A DNA stretch of 11,194 nt from Nitronereus sp964503895. GTDB taxonomy: Bacteria > Nitrospirota > Nitrospiria > Nitrospirales > UBA8639. Of the stretch, positions 1 to 6,484 are shown one piece after another. The notes beneath the pieces were generated by a model. That model ran no database searches. It had not been told where the DNA came from and saw only the letters and a program-made list of their open reading frames with translations. The DNA is taken from positions 1-11,194 of the forward strand of contig CAZDCF010000034.1 in NCBI GenBank assembly GCA_964503895.1, given 5' to 3'. The translations under genes and the position numbers were made by a program. Positions within the stretch are counted from its first letter, which is position 1; each line of letters starts with the position of its first letter.

Positions 1-639
1 GAAAAATCCCCAAATCAACATCTGCATACCGTTGGTGCCAAGTTTAGGGGCATAGGCTTCAAGTAATTCTCCAAGACCAAATATGGTCACGGCAAACAAA
101 AATGGGACCAAGGTGTCCCAACGATTGAGAAATTGCAGTTCAGGAAAACGGGAAAAATCTCCAACCATATCGTGTTTGGTGGGAAAATTCTTCCGCGAAG
201 TGAGCCATCCGATTTGACTCCACCAAAATCCTCTTTGATGTGGTGAGTGCAGGTCATTTGTTTTATCAGAATATCGGTGGTGGGTGCGATGGTGGGCAGC
301 CCACCATAATGGACCCCGTTGAACGGCTGTCGCCCCCAAAAATGCGAAGAAAAATTGGCATACTCGTGATGTCTGAAAGGCTCGGTGAGAGAAATACCTG
401 TGATAAAATCCGGTAATGGCAAACATTCTAATTAGATACAACCCAATGGCCACTGAGACGGCGACTCCACTCCACCCAACCCAAAAAACTCCCAAGCACA
501 TGAAGTGCATGATGAAAAAAGGTAGGGATTGGATCCAATCGATCTGATGATCTTTGCCTGTGTCGTGGTGTTCGGTGGCGTGTGCGTCAACCCACCGGAT
601 TATAGACGTAACGAACTTCGGCAGAGAAAATCCAAACAT
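1..639 (-). CDS. Membrane fatty-acid (acyl-CoA type, delta-9-like) desaturase, N-terminal part, cut by the window edge
   Basis: This gene probably encodes an integral-membrane di-iron desaturase that puts a double bond into a fatty acyl chain. I read 213 open codons from ATG 639-637 to the window edge with no stop, so the C-terminus is missing. Two of the three histidine boxes are visible: HRYFSH at residues 80-85 and HHRTHH at 116-121, followed by RYSD. The segment GPLWWAAHH just before the second box, and the HSP...RGFWWS stretch after it (132-141), are typical of the stearoyl-CoA/acyl-CoA desaturase family. The third box (HNxHH) would lie outside. Hydrophobic segments are at about 38-56, 58-74 and 177-193. 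The start is supported by AGGAG at 647-651, 7 nt upstream. The next gene upstream is on the same strand but 225 nt away, and a promoter candidate lies between. The exact substrate (acyl-CoA, acyl-ACP or phospholipid) cannot be told. Confidence 0.93.
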   Translation of the reverse strand, partial: MFGFSLPKFVTSIIRWVDAHATEHHDTGKDHQIDWIQSLPFFIMHFMCLGVFWVGWSGVAVSVAIGLYLIRMFAITGFYHRYFSHRAFQTSRVCQFFFAFLGATAVQRGPLWWAAHHRTHHRYSDKTNDLHSPHQRGFWWSQIGWLTSRKNFPTKHDMVGDFSRFPELQFLNRWDTLVPFLFAVTIFGLGELLEAYAPKLGTNGMQMLIWGFF

Positions 640-694
640 TCTTTTACTCCTGTTGGTTTTATTGACAAAAGGGCACAAAAGGTGAGCAGGTCCT

Positions 695-763
695 AATCTC
701 TGCGAGGGTATATATGAAAAAACTCCAAAGAGAAGTCAAGTATTTTTTTATAAAAATCTCTGC
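695..763. repeat. Pair of 9-bp direct repeats (AATCTCTGC) flanking the desaturase promoter
   Basis: AATCTCTGC occurs at 695-703 and again at 755-763, exactly 60 bp apart. Each copy is followed by GAGG (directly in one, after one extra T in the other), so the similarity covers about 13 bp. One copy lies upstream of the -35 box and the other at the expected transcription start. This is the arrangement of a paired operator. No known regulator site is recognised, and a chance repeat in this short region cannot be excluded. Confidence 0.4.
709..739 (-). promoter_or_regulatory. Candidate sigma-70 promoter of the desaturase gene
   Basis: On the minus strand TTGACT (739-734) is followed after 19 bp by TATATA (714-709), which matches 5/6 and 4/6 of the consensus. 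The spacer is slightly long, but the surroundings are very AT-rich. Transcription would begin near 702, leaving about 60 nt of leader before ATG 639. The position inside the only intergenic gap upstream of the desaturase supports it. Confidence 0.5.
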
Positions 764-864
764 TGAGGTTGAGTTTTGCTGCCTTTTCCTTGATTGGCCA
801 CAATAAGAGCACGGCAGCTCCATGTATGATTAGAGAATTTCAACGATTTTTTCGGCGCTTCGCC

Positions 865-1218
865 TTACCGTGGTCTTTCTCGAAATAACCAGGAGAGATA
901 CATGCCACCTATTGCGATAGTCGCTAATTCTACAGTTTGTAGAAGTCTGCTGACGACGGCTCCTGGTTCAGGTGGTGATGTGATAAAATGCATGCCTAAA
1001 TATGCGGGGGGTTCTACGGGCGCAGCTTCCCAGGGGGGAAAGAGCACGGCTAAGATCAACAACCCAACCATAGTGTAAAGAACTTGAAGGTTGAGCGTTT
1101 CTTTTTCCCGCTCTTCATATAAAGGATCGCCCGAAAAACGTTTCCCGCATTTCGTGCAGAATCGAACTTTACTTGGCAGGCTGGTGCCACAGCCTGGGCA
1201 TGTTTTGTGTTCAGTCAT
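865..1218 (-). CDS. Small zinc-ribbon membrane protein, unknown function
   Basis: The predicted protein has 117 residues. A zinc ribbon of the type CPGC...CTKC (Cys7, Cys10, Cys21, Cys24) is followed by a charged linker (31-43). Two hydrophobic segments follow, at about 45-63 (ending in LFPPW) and 91-112, with a basic tail RERPR. The expected topology is a cytoplasmic N-terminal ribbon with both ends inside. The FPPW motif after the first membrane helix recurs in many small uncharacterised bacterial membrane proteins, but I cannot name a family or function. Start ATG 1218-1216 has only a weak purine-rich stretch upstream (AGAGAA). The gene is divergent from gpsA across about 100 bp. The stop is TAA at 867-865. 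Coding status is supported by the coherent domain layout rather than by a recognised homologue. Confidence 0.75.
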   Translation of the reverse strand: MTEHKTCPGCGTSLPSKVRFCTKCGKRFSGDPLYEEREKETLNLQVLYTMVGLLILAVLFPPWEAAPVEPPAYLGMHFITSPPEPGAVVSRLLQTVELATIAIGGMYLSWLFRERPR

Positions 1219-1249
1219 CAGATTCTCTGAACTACGGTTGTTGTCCGAA

Positions 1250-1279
1250 TTGACAGTTTCAGAAAACGCTTCCTATAAT
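1250..1279 (+). promoter_or_regulatory. Near-consensus sigma-70 promoter for gpsA-larB
   Basis: TTGACA (1250-1255) and TATAAT (1274-1279) are both perfect hexamers, separated by 18 bp. Transcription should start near 1286, giving a leader of about 35 nt to the gpsA ATG at 1322. It lies in the divergent gap with the zinc-ribbon gene. It also argues against any gpsA start upstream of it, because such a start would not be on the transcript. Confidence 0.8.
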
Positions 1280-1321
1280 CCCGAGCCCTCTTTCCATGAT
1301 ATGCTTTCTAGGAAACCTTTT

Positions 1322-2362
1322 ATGACCATATCTAATTCTCCCATCCAAAGCGTAGCTGTTATTGGAGCCGGTGCCTGGGGCACGGCTTTGGCCCGACATT
1401 TGGCAGAAAATTCGTTGACAGTCAAGATTTGGGCTTACGAAAAAGAGGTCGTCGAAGCAATCAATACACAAAAAGAAAATACTTTATTTCTGCCAGGTGT
1501 GCCCTTGCCGTCTTCATTAACCGCGACCGGTTCATTATACGATGTCATTGAGGGCGCGGATTTTCTTCTTTTAGCGGCACCATCACACGCCATGCGTTCT
1601 GTGCTCACTAAAATGCAACCAATTCTTGCTGAGCCCCTACCTATTGTCGTGGCTACCAAAGGCATCGAGCAAGACACGCTAAAACTCATGAGTCAAGTTC
1701 TTAATGAATTACTACCATCAATCTGGTCTCCGGGGATCATGATATTAACCGGTCCAAGTTTTGCTAAAGAAGTCTGCCAAGCCAAGCCAACCACTGTTCT
1801 GCTTGCAGGCCAAGATTCAGCGCTGACGGCGAAGTTGCAATCGGTGTTTATGACCTCGTTATTCCGTGTGTACACTGGAAGCGACATGATCGGCGCTCAA
1901 TTGGGTGGGGCCCTCAAGAATGTCATGGCCATTGCCGCGGGTGTGGTTGATGGTCTCAGTCTTGGCGCCAATGCCAGAGCAGCTTTAATCACCAGAGGTC
2001 TCGCGGAAATTATTCGGCTCGGTTCGGCTCTTGGGGCAGATGTACATACGTTTTATGGGTTATCAGGCTTAGGAGACTTGGTGTTGACATGCACTGGTTC
2101 CCTTAGTCGTAATTACACTGTGGGGGTGAAGCTCGGTCAAAGAGAATCCTTAGAAAATATAACGAAGGATGTCCTTACTGTGGCCGAAGGCATTCGAACG
2201 ACTCGCGCGGCTATGAATCTGGCCATGCAATTCCATGTCGACATGCCGATTGTTCAGGGTGTTCACGCGCTGCTCTTCGAAGGCAAGGCAGCTCGACAAG
2301 TCGTGGAAGATTTAATGTCTCGGTTAGCAAAAGAAGAAACCTATCTTTCACACAAGGGTTGA
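1322..2362 (+). CDS. gpsA: Glycerol-3-phosphate dehydrogenase [NAD(P)+]
   Basis: This soluble enzyme reduces dihydroxyacetone phosphate to sn-glycerol 3-phosphate, the backbone of phospholipids. The protein has 346 residues, close to the usual 330-345. The N-terminal Rossmann motif GAGAWG is at 15-20, GPSFAKE at 144-150, and the catalytic lysine is K199 in GALKN. The C-terminal substrate-binding domain shows LSGLGDLVLTCT (247-258) followed by SRNYTVG (262-268). The reading frame is open far upstream (to 1091), but the start at 1322 is chosen for three reasons: AGGA at 1310-1313 lies 8 nt before it, a consensus promoter at 1250-1279 lies just upstream, and the family N-terminus begins here. 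It is followed after 38 nt by larB on the same strand, so the two are probably co-transcribed. Nothing is missing from the key residues I can check. Confidence 0.97.
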   Translation: MTISNSPIQSVAVIGAGAWGTALARHLAENSLTVKIWAYEKEVVEAINTQKENTLFLPGVPLPSSLTATGSLYDVIEGADFLLLAAPSHAMRSVLTKMQPILAEPLPIVVATKGIEQDTLKLMSQVLNELLPSIWSPGIMILTGPSFAKEVCQAKPTTVLLAGQDSALTAKLQSVFMTSLFRVYTGSDMIGAQLGGALKNVMAIAAGVVDGLSLGANARAALITRGLAEIIRLGSALGADVHTFYGLSGLGDLVLTCTGSLSRNYTVGVKLGQRESLENITKDVLTVAEGIRTTRAAMNLAMQFHVDMPIVQGVHALLFEGKAARQVVEDLMSRLAKEETYLSHKG

Positions 2363-2400
2363 CTTTCACCCTACTATTCCTTTTAAAAAGTTTAACGAAA

Positions 2401-3153
2401 ATGGATCCCGCGAATCTGAAAACCCTTCTTCAGCAAGTTCAAAAAGGCTCGCTTTCTGTTCAGCGGGCTCTTGCCCAGTTACATAAGCTTCCCTATGAAA
2501 ATCTCAAATTCGCCAAAATTGATCATCATCGAAGTCTTCGCCAGGGAATTCCAGAGGCTATTTTCTGTGAAGGAAAGACCGAAGCCCAGGTTATCGCTAT
2601 CGCTAAGGGACTTTTGAAAAAGAAAGTGACAGTGCTGGCTACCCGAGTCAGCCCCAAGTTGGCTAGAGCTTTCAAGCGCGTGAGTCGACATGCGGTGTAT
2701 GAGAAAGATGCCCACATGGTTGTGATTCAAACAAAGGTACCTCGATTACAGGGTGATGTGTTAATCGTTACTGCAGGCACCGCCGATATTCCTGTGGCGG
2801 AGGAGGCAAGAGTTACAGCAACCACTATGGGCAGTGCGGTCGAAACGCTTTTTGATATTGGGGTGGCGGGCATGCATCGCTTGCTCGACCACATAGATCG
2901 GCTTCAACGAGCACACGTACTGATTGTTGTGGCTGGGATGGATGGAGTTTTACCCACCGTAGTGGGGGGACTCGTCAAAACTCCAATTATTGCGGTACCG
3001 ACAAGTCAAGGTTACGGCGTGAATTTCGGAGGCGTGGCACCGCTCCTTACGATGTTGAATGCTTGTTCAGGAGGAATTGGGGTGGTGAATATCGACAATG
3101 GTTTTGGGGCTGGACATCTCGCCCATCGCATTAATCTATTAGGGGGTGGTTGA
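2401..3153 (+). CDS. larB: LarB, pyridinium-3,5-biscarboxylic acid mononucleotide synthase (nickel-pincer cofactor)
   Basis: LarB carries out the first step of nickel-pincer nucleotide synthesis: it carboxylates the pyridine ring of nicotinic acid adenine dinucleotide and splits off AMP. The protein has 250 residues, the usual size, with a PurE-like C-terminal half. Recognisable blocks are QGIPEAIFCEGKT (48-60), TAGTADIPVAEEA (124-136), DIGVAGMHRLLD (152-163), VVAGMDGVLPTVVGGLV (176-192), AVPTSQGYGVNFGG (198-211) and VVNIDNGFGAG (228-238). Cys222 in MLNACSGG matches the cysteine that forms the pyridinyl adduct in Lactiplantibacillus LarB (Cys221). The ATG at 2401 is chosen over an in-frame TTG at 2359, because MDP... 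is where the family begins, although its ribosome binding site is weak. The gene follows gpsA by 38 nt; larC is 965 nt downstream across a reverse-strand gene. Confidence 0.95.
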   Translation: MDPANLKTLLQQVQKGSLSVQRALAQLHKLPYENLKFAKIDHHRSLRQGIPEAIFCEGKTEAQVIAIAKGLLKKKVTVLATRVSPKLARAFKRVSRHAVYEKDAHMVVIQTKVPRLQGDVLIVTAGTADIPVAEEARVTATTMGSAVETLFDIGVAGMHRLLDHIDRLQRAHVLIVVAGMDGVLPTVVGGLVKTPIIAVPTSQGYGVNFGGVAPLLTMLNACSGGIGVVNIDNGFGAGHLAHRINLLGGG

Positions 3154-3327
3154 AACATCAGACTAGCTCCCGTTTTTCTGACGATTTTCTCTATATTTTC
3201 TTTCTGTGTAACTTTTTCTCCATTTTCTGCTTCTTGGCCATCATCACCATAAACTTTGTCATTGCTACCGCCAATATCTCCAGCTAGTTTTTGATCTGAT
3301 GTAAAAGGTAAGCGTTTTGGATAAGTT
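3154..3327. other. Convergent intergenic gap between larB and the secreted-protein gene
   Basis: These 174 bases separate two genes whose 3' ends face each other. I find no stem followed by a T-run in either direction, although a terminator would be expected. The plus strand is rich in T and the minus strand is correspondingly purine-rich. On the minus strand one frame stays open through the whole gap, offset by one base from the neighbouring gene (see findings). Confidence 0.5.
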
Positions 3328-3867
3328 TTATCTATAATCCAACGGCTTTGGCTCGGAGACTTCTAATGTCCCGCGTGCCCGCAAGGAAACAGTTTTGGTA
3401 AGAGGAGGGCCATCGGAATTGGTCATCAGTTTGGCGCGGACTTCATATCTGTAGGTCCCGGGGCTGACTAATTGCTTAGTTTGATCTTTTCCATCCCATA
3501 GCAGCGTGGTGCTAATCTTTGATTCGCCGCTGGAATTTACCACTTCATCTAGAGATAGCCGATTGTAGAGGAATCGAATGGATCGCCTTGAGGGGAAACT
3601 GATCATAGACGATACTTCTAGTAAATCCATACCAGATAGATTTTTCGGAAGCGCCACATCTACGGTAATGGCTAGGGGTTTATCGCCAGGAATAAAGGGC
3701 ATGGGAGAGGTTGAAATATCTAGGATTTTTAATGGTGGTGGACTATATCGGCGCTTTTTACGCTTGGCTGTGACCCCGTCCACGAATGCAAAGGGTGAGG
3801 CTAAGGCAATCATCACAGTGAATATGATAAATCGCTTCCATCTCATGGTAGAGAGAATACAGTTCAA
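3328..3867 (-). CDS. Predicted secreted protein with a FlgD-like Ig-type motif, unknown function
   Basis: The predicted protein has 179 residues and starts at TTG 3867-3865. An N-terminal signal peptide is evident: basic RWKR at 9-12, a hydrophobic core at about 13-29, and a likely signal peptidase I cut after VTA (32-34). The mature part opens with a strongly basic, proline-containing stretch (KRKKRR then SPPP, 35-45). Near residues 122-145 it carries LLWDGKD...GTYRYEVRA, a pattern seen in FlgD-like Ig-type beta-sandwich modules. There are no cysteines after the signal region. This suggests an exported, probably periplasmic beta-rich protein; I do not recognise a named family. The gene stands alone on the minus strand between larB and larC. 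A second possible start, ATG 3846, lacks a ribosome binding site and is disfavoured. Confidence 0.8.
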   Translation of the reverse strand: MNCILSTMRWKRFIIFTVMIALASPFAFVDGVTAKRKKRRYSPPPLKILDISTSPMPFIPGDKPLAITVDVALPKNLSGMDLLEVSSMISFPSRRSIRFLYNRLSLDEVVNSSGESKISTTLLWDGKDQTKQLVSPGTYRYEVRAKLMTNSDGPPLTKTVSLRARGTLEVSEPKPLDYR

Positions 3868-3873
3868 TCCTTA

Positions 3874-3879
3874 CCTCCT
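3874..3879 (-). promoter_or_regulatory. Strong ribosome binding site (AGGAGG) that fixes a TTG start
   Basis: AGGAGG on the minus strand lies 6 nt before the TTG at 3867-3865. It is the strongest Shine-Dalgarno sequence in the window. It supports the TTG over the in-frame ATG at 3846, which has no purine-rich site in front. Both choices keep the signal peptide. Confidence 0.8.
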
Positions 3880-3917
3880 AGGTAACACAGTAACGTTAGC
3901 CGTATCCATTCAAGTGA

Positions 3918-3952
3918 GTAAAGGAATTTCCTCTGCTTTCAAATTCCTCTAC
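3918..3952. repeat. Imperfect 12-bp inverted repeat upstream of the secreted-protein gene
   Basis: AGGAATTT (3922-3929) and AAATTCCT (3941-3948) are perfect complements around an 11-nt loop. After one mismatch the pairing extends for three more base pairs (GTA 3918-3920 with TAC 3950-3952). It has no T-run on either side, so it is not an ordinary terminator. It lies about 50 bp upstream of the minus-strand TTG start and could be an operator or a leader hairpin. Confidence 0.5.
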
Positions 3953-3975
3953 CCTTGATTGTACACGAAAAGCCT

Positions 3976-3988
3976 ATCTAGTCTAGAT
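3976..3988. repeat. Perfect 6-1-6 palindrome, possible operator in the divergent region
   Basis: ATCTAG and CTAGAT flank a single T, giving a perfect dyad. Further pairing of CC (3973-3974) with GG (3990-3991) follows, leaving one non-pairing position in DNA. The loop is too short for an RNA hairpin, so a protein-binding dyad is more likely. It sits between the secreted-protein gene and larC, about 70 bp upstream of the candidate larC promoter. Confidence 0.4.
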
Positions 3989-4032
3989 GGGATGAAAAAA
4001 AATCTCTAGTTTTTTGGAGGCCATCTCTTTTT

Positions 4033-4061
4033 CTGAAAATACTTGTCATTTTTGGTAAAAT
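4033..4061 (+). promoter_or_regulatory. Candidate extended -10 promoter for larC
   Basis: TAAAAT (4056-4061) is preceded by TGG, which forms an extended -10 element. CTGAAA (4033-4038) lies 17 bp upstream and matches 4/6 of the -35 consensus. The start would fall near 4068, about 50 nt before the larC ATG. larC needs its own promoter because a reverse-strand gene separates it from larB. Confidence 0.4.
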
Positions 4062-4118
4062 TTCGTATCTGCCTGGGCCGTATCCATCGAAGTATATCAG
4101 TGAAAGGAAAGGCTAAAC

Positions 4119-5288
4119 ATGCATCTTCATTTCGATTGTTTTTCCGGGATCAGTGGGGACATGATACTCGGTGCGCTTGTAGATGTTGGTCTTTCCCCTA
4201 CCCGGTTAAGAAAAGAACTGCAAGCTCTACCGATTTCTGGATATCGCCTCCAAACTAAAAAAGTCTATCGTGGCCCAATTCAGGCTACGAAAGTCGATGT
4301 CAAAATACAAAAAGCCCGCCACAAACCTCTGACGTGGACCCAAATCCAGCGTCTTATTACCCGCAGTAGTCTGCCACCTTTGGTGAAAACGAATGCTATA
4401 GCAGTGTTTACACAATTAGCGGAGGCTGAAGGGAAGGTGCATGGCCAAGAGCCAGCGAAAATCCACTTTCATGAAGTCGGGGCAATTGATTCCTTAGTCG
4501 ATGTGATAGGTGGGCTTCTTGGATTTCATTTGTTAAAAATCGAAGCGTTTAGTTCCACGCCCGTGAATGTTGGTTCTGGCATAGTTACAGGAACGCATGG
4601 AATTCTACCGGTGCCAACACCAGCAGTGGCGGAGTTAGCCAAGGGAATCCCCATTTTTTCAAGAGGACCTGAGATTGAATTGACCACACCCACTGGCATG
4701 GCCTTACTCAGGACACTTACTAAAAATTTTCGACCACTTTCATCGTTTCGAACACAATCGATTGGCTATGGTGCTGGGACCGCCGATCCAAAGGGATGGA
4801 TCAATACTTTGCGGGTCTTGACTTCAACATCGCTGCAAATGCCATGTATGGATTCTGATCAAGTCATACAGCTCGAAACGAATATAGATGACATGAATCC
4901 ACAAATTTATGAGGAGGTGATGAATCGTTTATTTGAAGCAGGGGCCTTAGATGTCACGCTCATCCCCATGACCATGAAACGGAGTCGCCCTGCGGTTCAG
5001 CTTTCGGTTCTTACCAAACCCGAACACGCTGGAACCGTAACCCAAACCATATTTCAAGAAACAAGTACCATTGGGATTAGGACTCAAGTGATTGATCGAC
5101 TGACCCTGCCTCGTGAAAGCACAATTGTTCAATTATCCCAGGGTAAAATTCGGGTAAAAACCGTGACAGTTGGGAAAACCACGAAGCGTAAACCGGAATT
5201 CCAAGACTGCCAGGCCATTGCGAAAAAAACCGGAAGGCCTGTTCGGGAAATCCTCGAAGAAGCCTTTCAGAAAATACCGCGCTCATGA
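4119..5288 (+). CDS. larC: LarC, nickel insertion protein (pyridinium-3,5-bisthiocarboxylic acid mononucleotide nickel chelatase)
   Basis: LarC performs the last step of nickel-pincer nucleotide synthesis, the CTP-dependent insertion of nickel into the pincer ligand. The protein has 389 residues, consistent with a full-length LarC. Family blocks are FDCFSGISGDM (5-15), HFHEVGAIDSLVDVIG (116-131), the TTPTG motif (189-193), ETNIDDMNPQ (253-262), TIGIR (317-321) and KPE..D (358-363). In Lactiplantibacillus plantarum larC is read as two parts joined by a programmed frameshift; here it is one continuous frame. AAAGG at 4108-4112 lies 6 nt before the ATG. The nearest upstream gene is divergent and larB lies beyond it. 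pdxA follows after 103 nt. LarE, the sulfur-transfer enzyme of the pathway, is not in the window. Confidence 0.96.
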   Translation: MHLHFDCFSGISGDMILGALVDVGLSPTRLRKELQALPISGYRLQTKKVYRGPIQATKVDVKIQKARHKPLTWTQIQRLITRSSLPPLVKTNAIAVFTQLAEAEGKVHGQEPAKIHFHEVGAIDSLVDVIGGLLGFHLLKIEAFSSTPVNVGSGIVTGTHGILPVPTPAVAELAKGIPIFSRGPEIELTTPTGMALLRTLTKNFRPLSSFRTQSIGYGAGTADPKGWINTLRVLTSTSLQMPCMDSDQVIQLETNIDDMNPQIYEEVMNRLFEAGALDVTLIPMTMKRSRPAVQLSVLTKPEHAGTVTQTIFQETSTIGIRTQVIDRLTLPRESTIVQLSQGKIRVKTVTVGKTTKRKPEFQDCQAIAKKTGRPVREILEEAFQKIPRS

Positions 5289-5312
5289 GGACATGTTACG
5301 CTATGGCTAGAA

Positions 5313-5345
5313 TGTCTTTCATCGTTTGCATTTCGTGAAAAGACA
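5313..5345 (+). repeat. Imperfect stem-loop between larC and pdxA
   Basis: TGTCTTTCA (5313-5321) pairs with TGAAAAGACA (5336-5345), with one bulged A and a 14-nt loop. There is no T-run after it, so it is not a canonical terminator. It overlaps a weak promoter-like pair, TTGCAT (5326-5331) and TATCAA (5349-5354) with a 17-bp spacer, which could serve pdxA. Neither signal is strong. Confidence 0.25.
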
Positions 5346-5391
5346 AAATATCAATCCCGATACTTCCCACAATTTCCTTTAACGTAAAGCT

Positions 5392-6417
5392 ATGACTTCT
5401 AAAGATAAGCAATCCCGTCCTTACTTAGCGATCACTATGGGGGATCCCGCTGGCATTGGGCCGGAAATCATCGTCAAGGCCTTATCTTCCCCAACAGTAT
5501 GGCGAATCTGCCGGCCTATTGTGGTTGGAGCAACCTCAGTATTCGAACAAGAAGTGCGTCGGTTGCAATCTCTGCTAAGGATCGTGCCCTTGAAAGGAAA
5601 TCATGCACCTACTGAAGGGAAACAAATAGTCAAAGGCTGCATTCCGATTCTTGATCCTTTGGATAAACCCTTAGGCCGGTTTCACAAAGGAAAGGCCGCT
5701 CGAGGTCCAGGTGCGGCCTCCCTGTCGTGTATTGAGACGGCCGTTCGTCTTGCTCAATACGGATGTGTTGGAGGAATGGTCACGGCTCCCATTAATAAGG
5801 AAGCCATTCATTTCGCGGGGTGTTTACATCCTGGCCACACGGAACTGCTCGCGGATTTAACCAAGACCAAAAATTTTGGGATGATGCTTTTGGGTGGTTC
5901 CCTCAAAATTCTTTTCGTCACCACACACCTTTCAATTCGAAAAGTGCCTGAAGCCCTAACGACTAAAAAAATCGTCCAAGCCATTCGATTGGCAAGCGCC
6001 TCGATGAGACATCATTTTCAGATTTCTCGCCCCAAGGTTGGAGTAGCAGCCTTGAATCCACATGCTGGGGAACACGGTTTATTTGGAAACGAAGAGCAGA
6101 AAGTCATTGCCCCCGCTGTTAAAAAAGCCAAAAAAGCTGGCATCCGCGTCAGTGGGCCTTGGCCAGCGGATACATTATTCGGGGCTGCAGTGCGTGGTGA
6201 TTATGATGTTATTGTTGCCATGTACCATGACCAAGGGCTGATCCCCTTGAAGACCATTGCCTTTGGTGAATGTATTAACATGACGCTTGGATTGCCAATA
6301 ATTCGAACATCCGTGGATCATGGAACAGCCTACGATATTGCCGGCAAAGGAAGAGCAGATCCGAAAAGTTTAATTCAAGCCATTACCCTAGCTGCAGAAC
6401 TTGTTCGAAAACAGTAA
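5392..6417 (+). CDS. pdxA: 4-hydroxythreonine-4-phosphate dehydrogenase
   Basis: PdxA oxidises 4-phosphooxy-L-threonine with NAD(P)+. The product condenses with deoxyxylulose phosphate (through PdxJ) to make pyridoxine phosphate, so the organism probably uses the DXP-dependent vitamin B6 route. The protein has 341 residues, slightly above the E. coli length. It shows ITMGDPAGIGPEI (14-26), TAPINKEAI (131-139), the substrate-binding GHTE (148-151) and the three metal-binding histidines: H179 in TTHL, H224 in NPHAGE and H279 in YHDQG. The C-terminal block SVDHGTAYDIAGKG (307-320) is also present. The ATG at 5392 has no good ribosome binding site. A PdxA2-type paralogue acting on sugar-acid phosphates cannot be excluded by motifs alone, but nothing nearby suggests sugar-acid breakdown. 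rsmB follows after 67 nt. Confidence 0.94.
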   Translation: MTSKDKQSRPYLAITMGDPAGIGPEIIVKALSSPTVWRICRPIVVGATSVFEQEVRRLQSLLRIVPLKGNHAPTEGKQIVKGCIPILDPLDKPLGRFHKGKAARGPGAASLSCIETAVRLAQYGCVGGMVTAPINKEAIHFAGCLHPGHTELLADLTKTKNFGMMLLGGSLKILFVTTHLSIRKVPEALTTKKIVQAIRLASASMRHHFQISRPKVGVAALNPHAGEHGLFGNEEQKVIAPAVKKAKKAGIRVSGPWPADTLFGAAVRGDYDVIVAMYHDQGLIPLKTIAFGECINMTLGLPIIRTSVDHGTAYDIAGKGRADPKSLIQAITLAAELVRKQ

Positions 6418-6484
6418 GAGATTTGTTTGACTTAATTGCTCCAGATGTTTTCTCGTGGCTGTCTCTATCAATTGAAAATATTTT

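Noticed and set aside
852..867. GGCG-CTT-CGCC hairpin next to the stop of the zinc-ribbon gene as a terminator
   Set aside because: The stem has only 4 bp. The T-run lies before it on the plus strand, and on the minus strand it is followed by A rather than T, so it does not fit an intrinsic terminator in either direction.
1091..1321. N-terminal extension of gpsA by 77 codons
   Set aside because: The frame is open by chance. The consensus promoter and ribosome binding site lie inside or after it, the extension overlaps the zinc-ribbon gene on the other strand, and GpsA proteins begin near 1322.
2359..2400. TTG start for larB overlapping the gpsA stop
   Set aside because: The added 14 residues are hydrophobic and unlike LarB, and no ribosome binding site precedes the TTG. 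The ATG at 2401 matches the family start.
3578..3958. Plus-strand 126-codon frame antisense to the secreted-protein gene
   Set aside because: The minus-strand gene has a signal peptide, a domain motif and a strong ribosome binding site. The plus-strand product has no coherent features.
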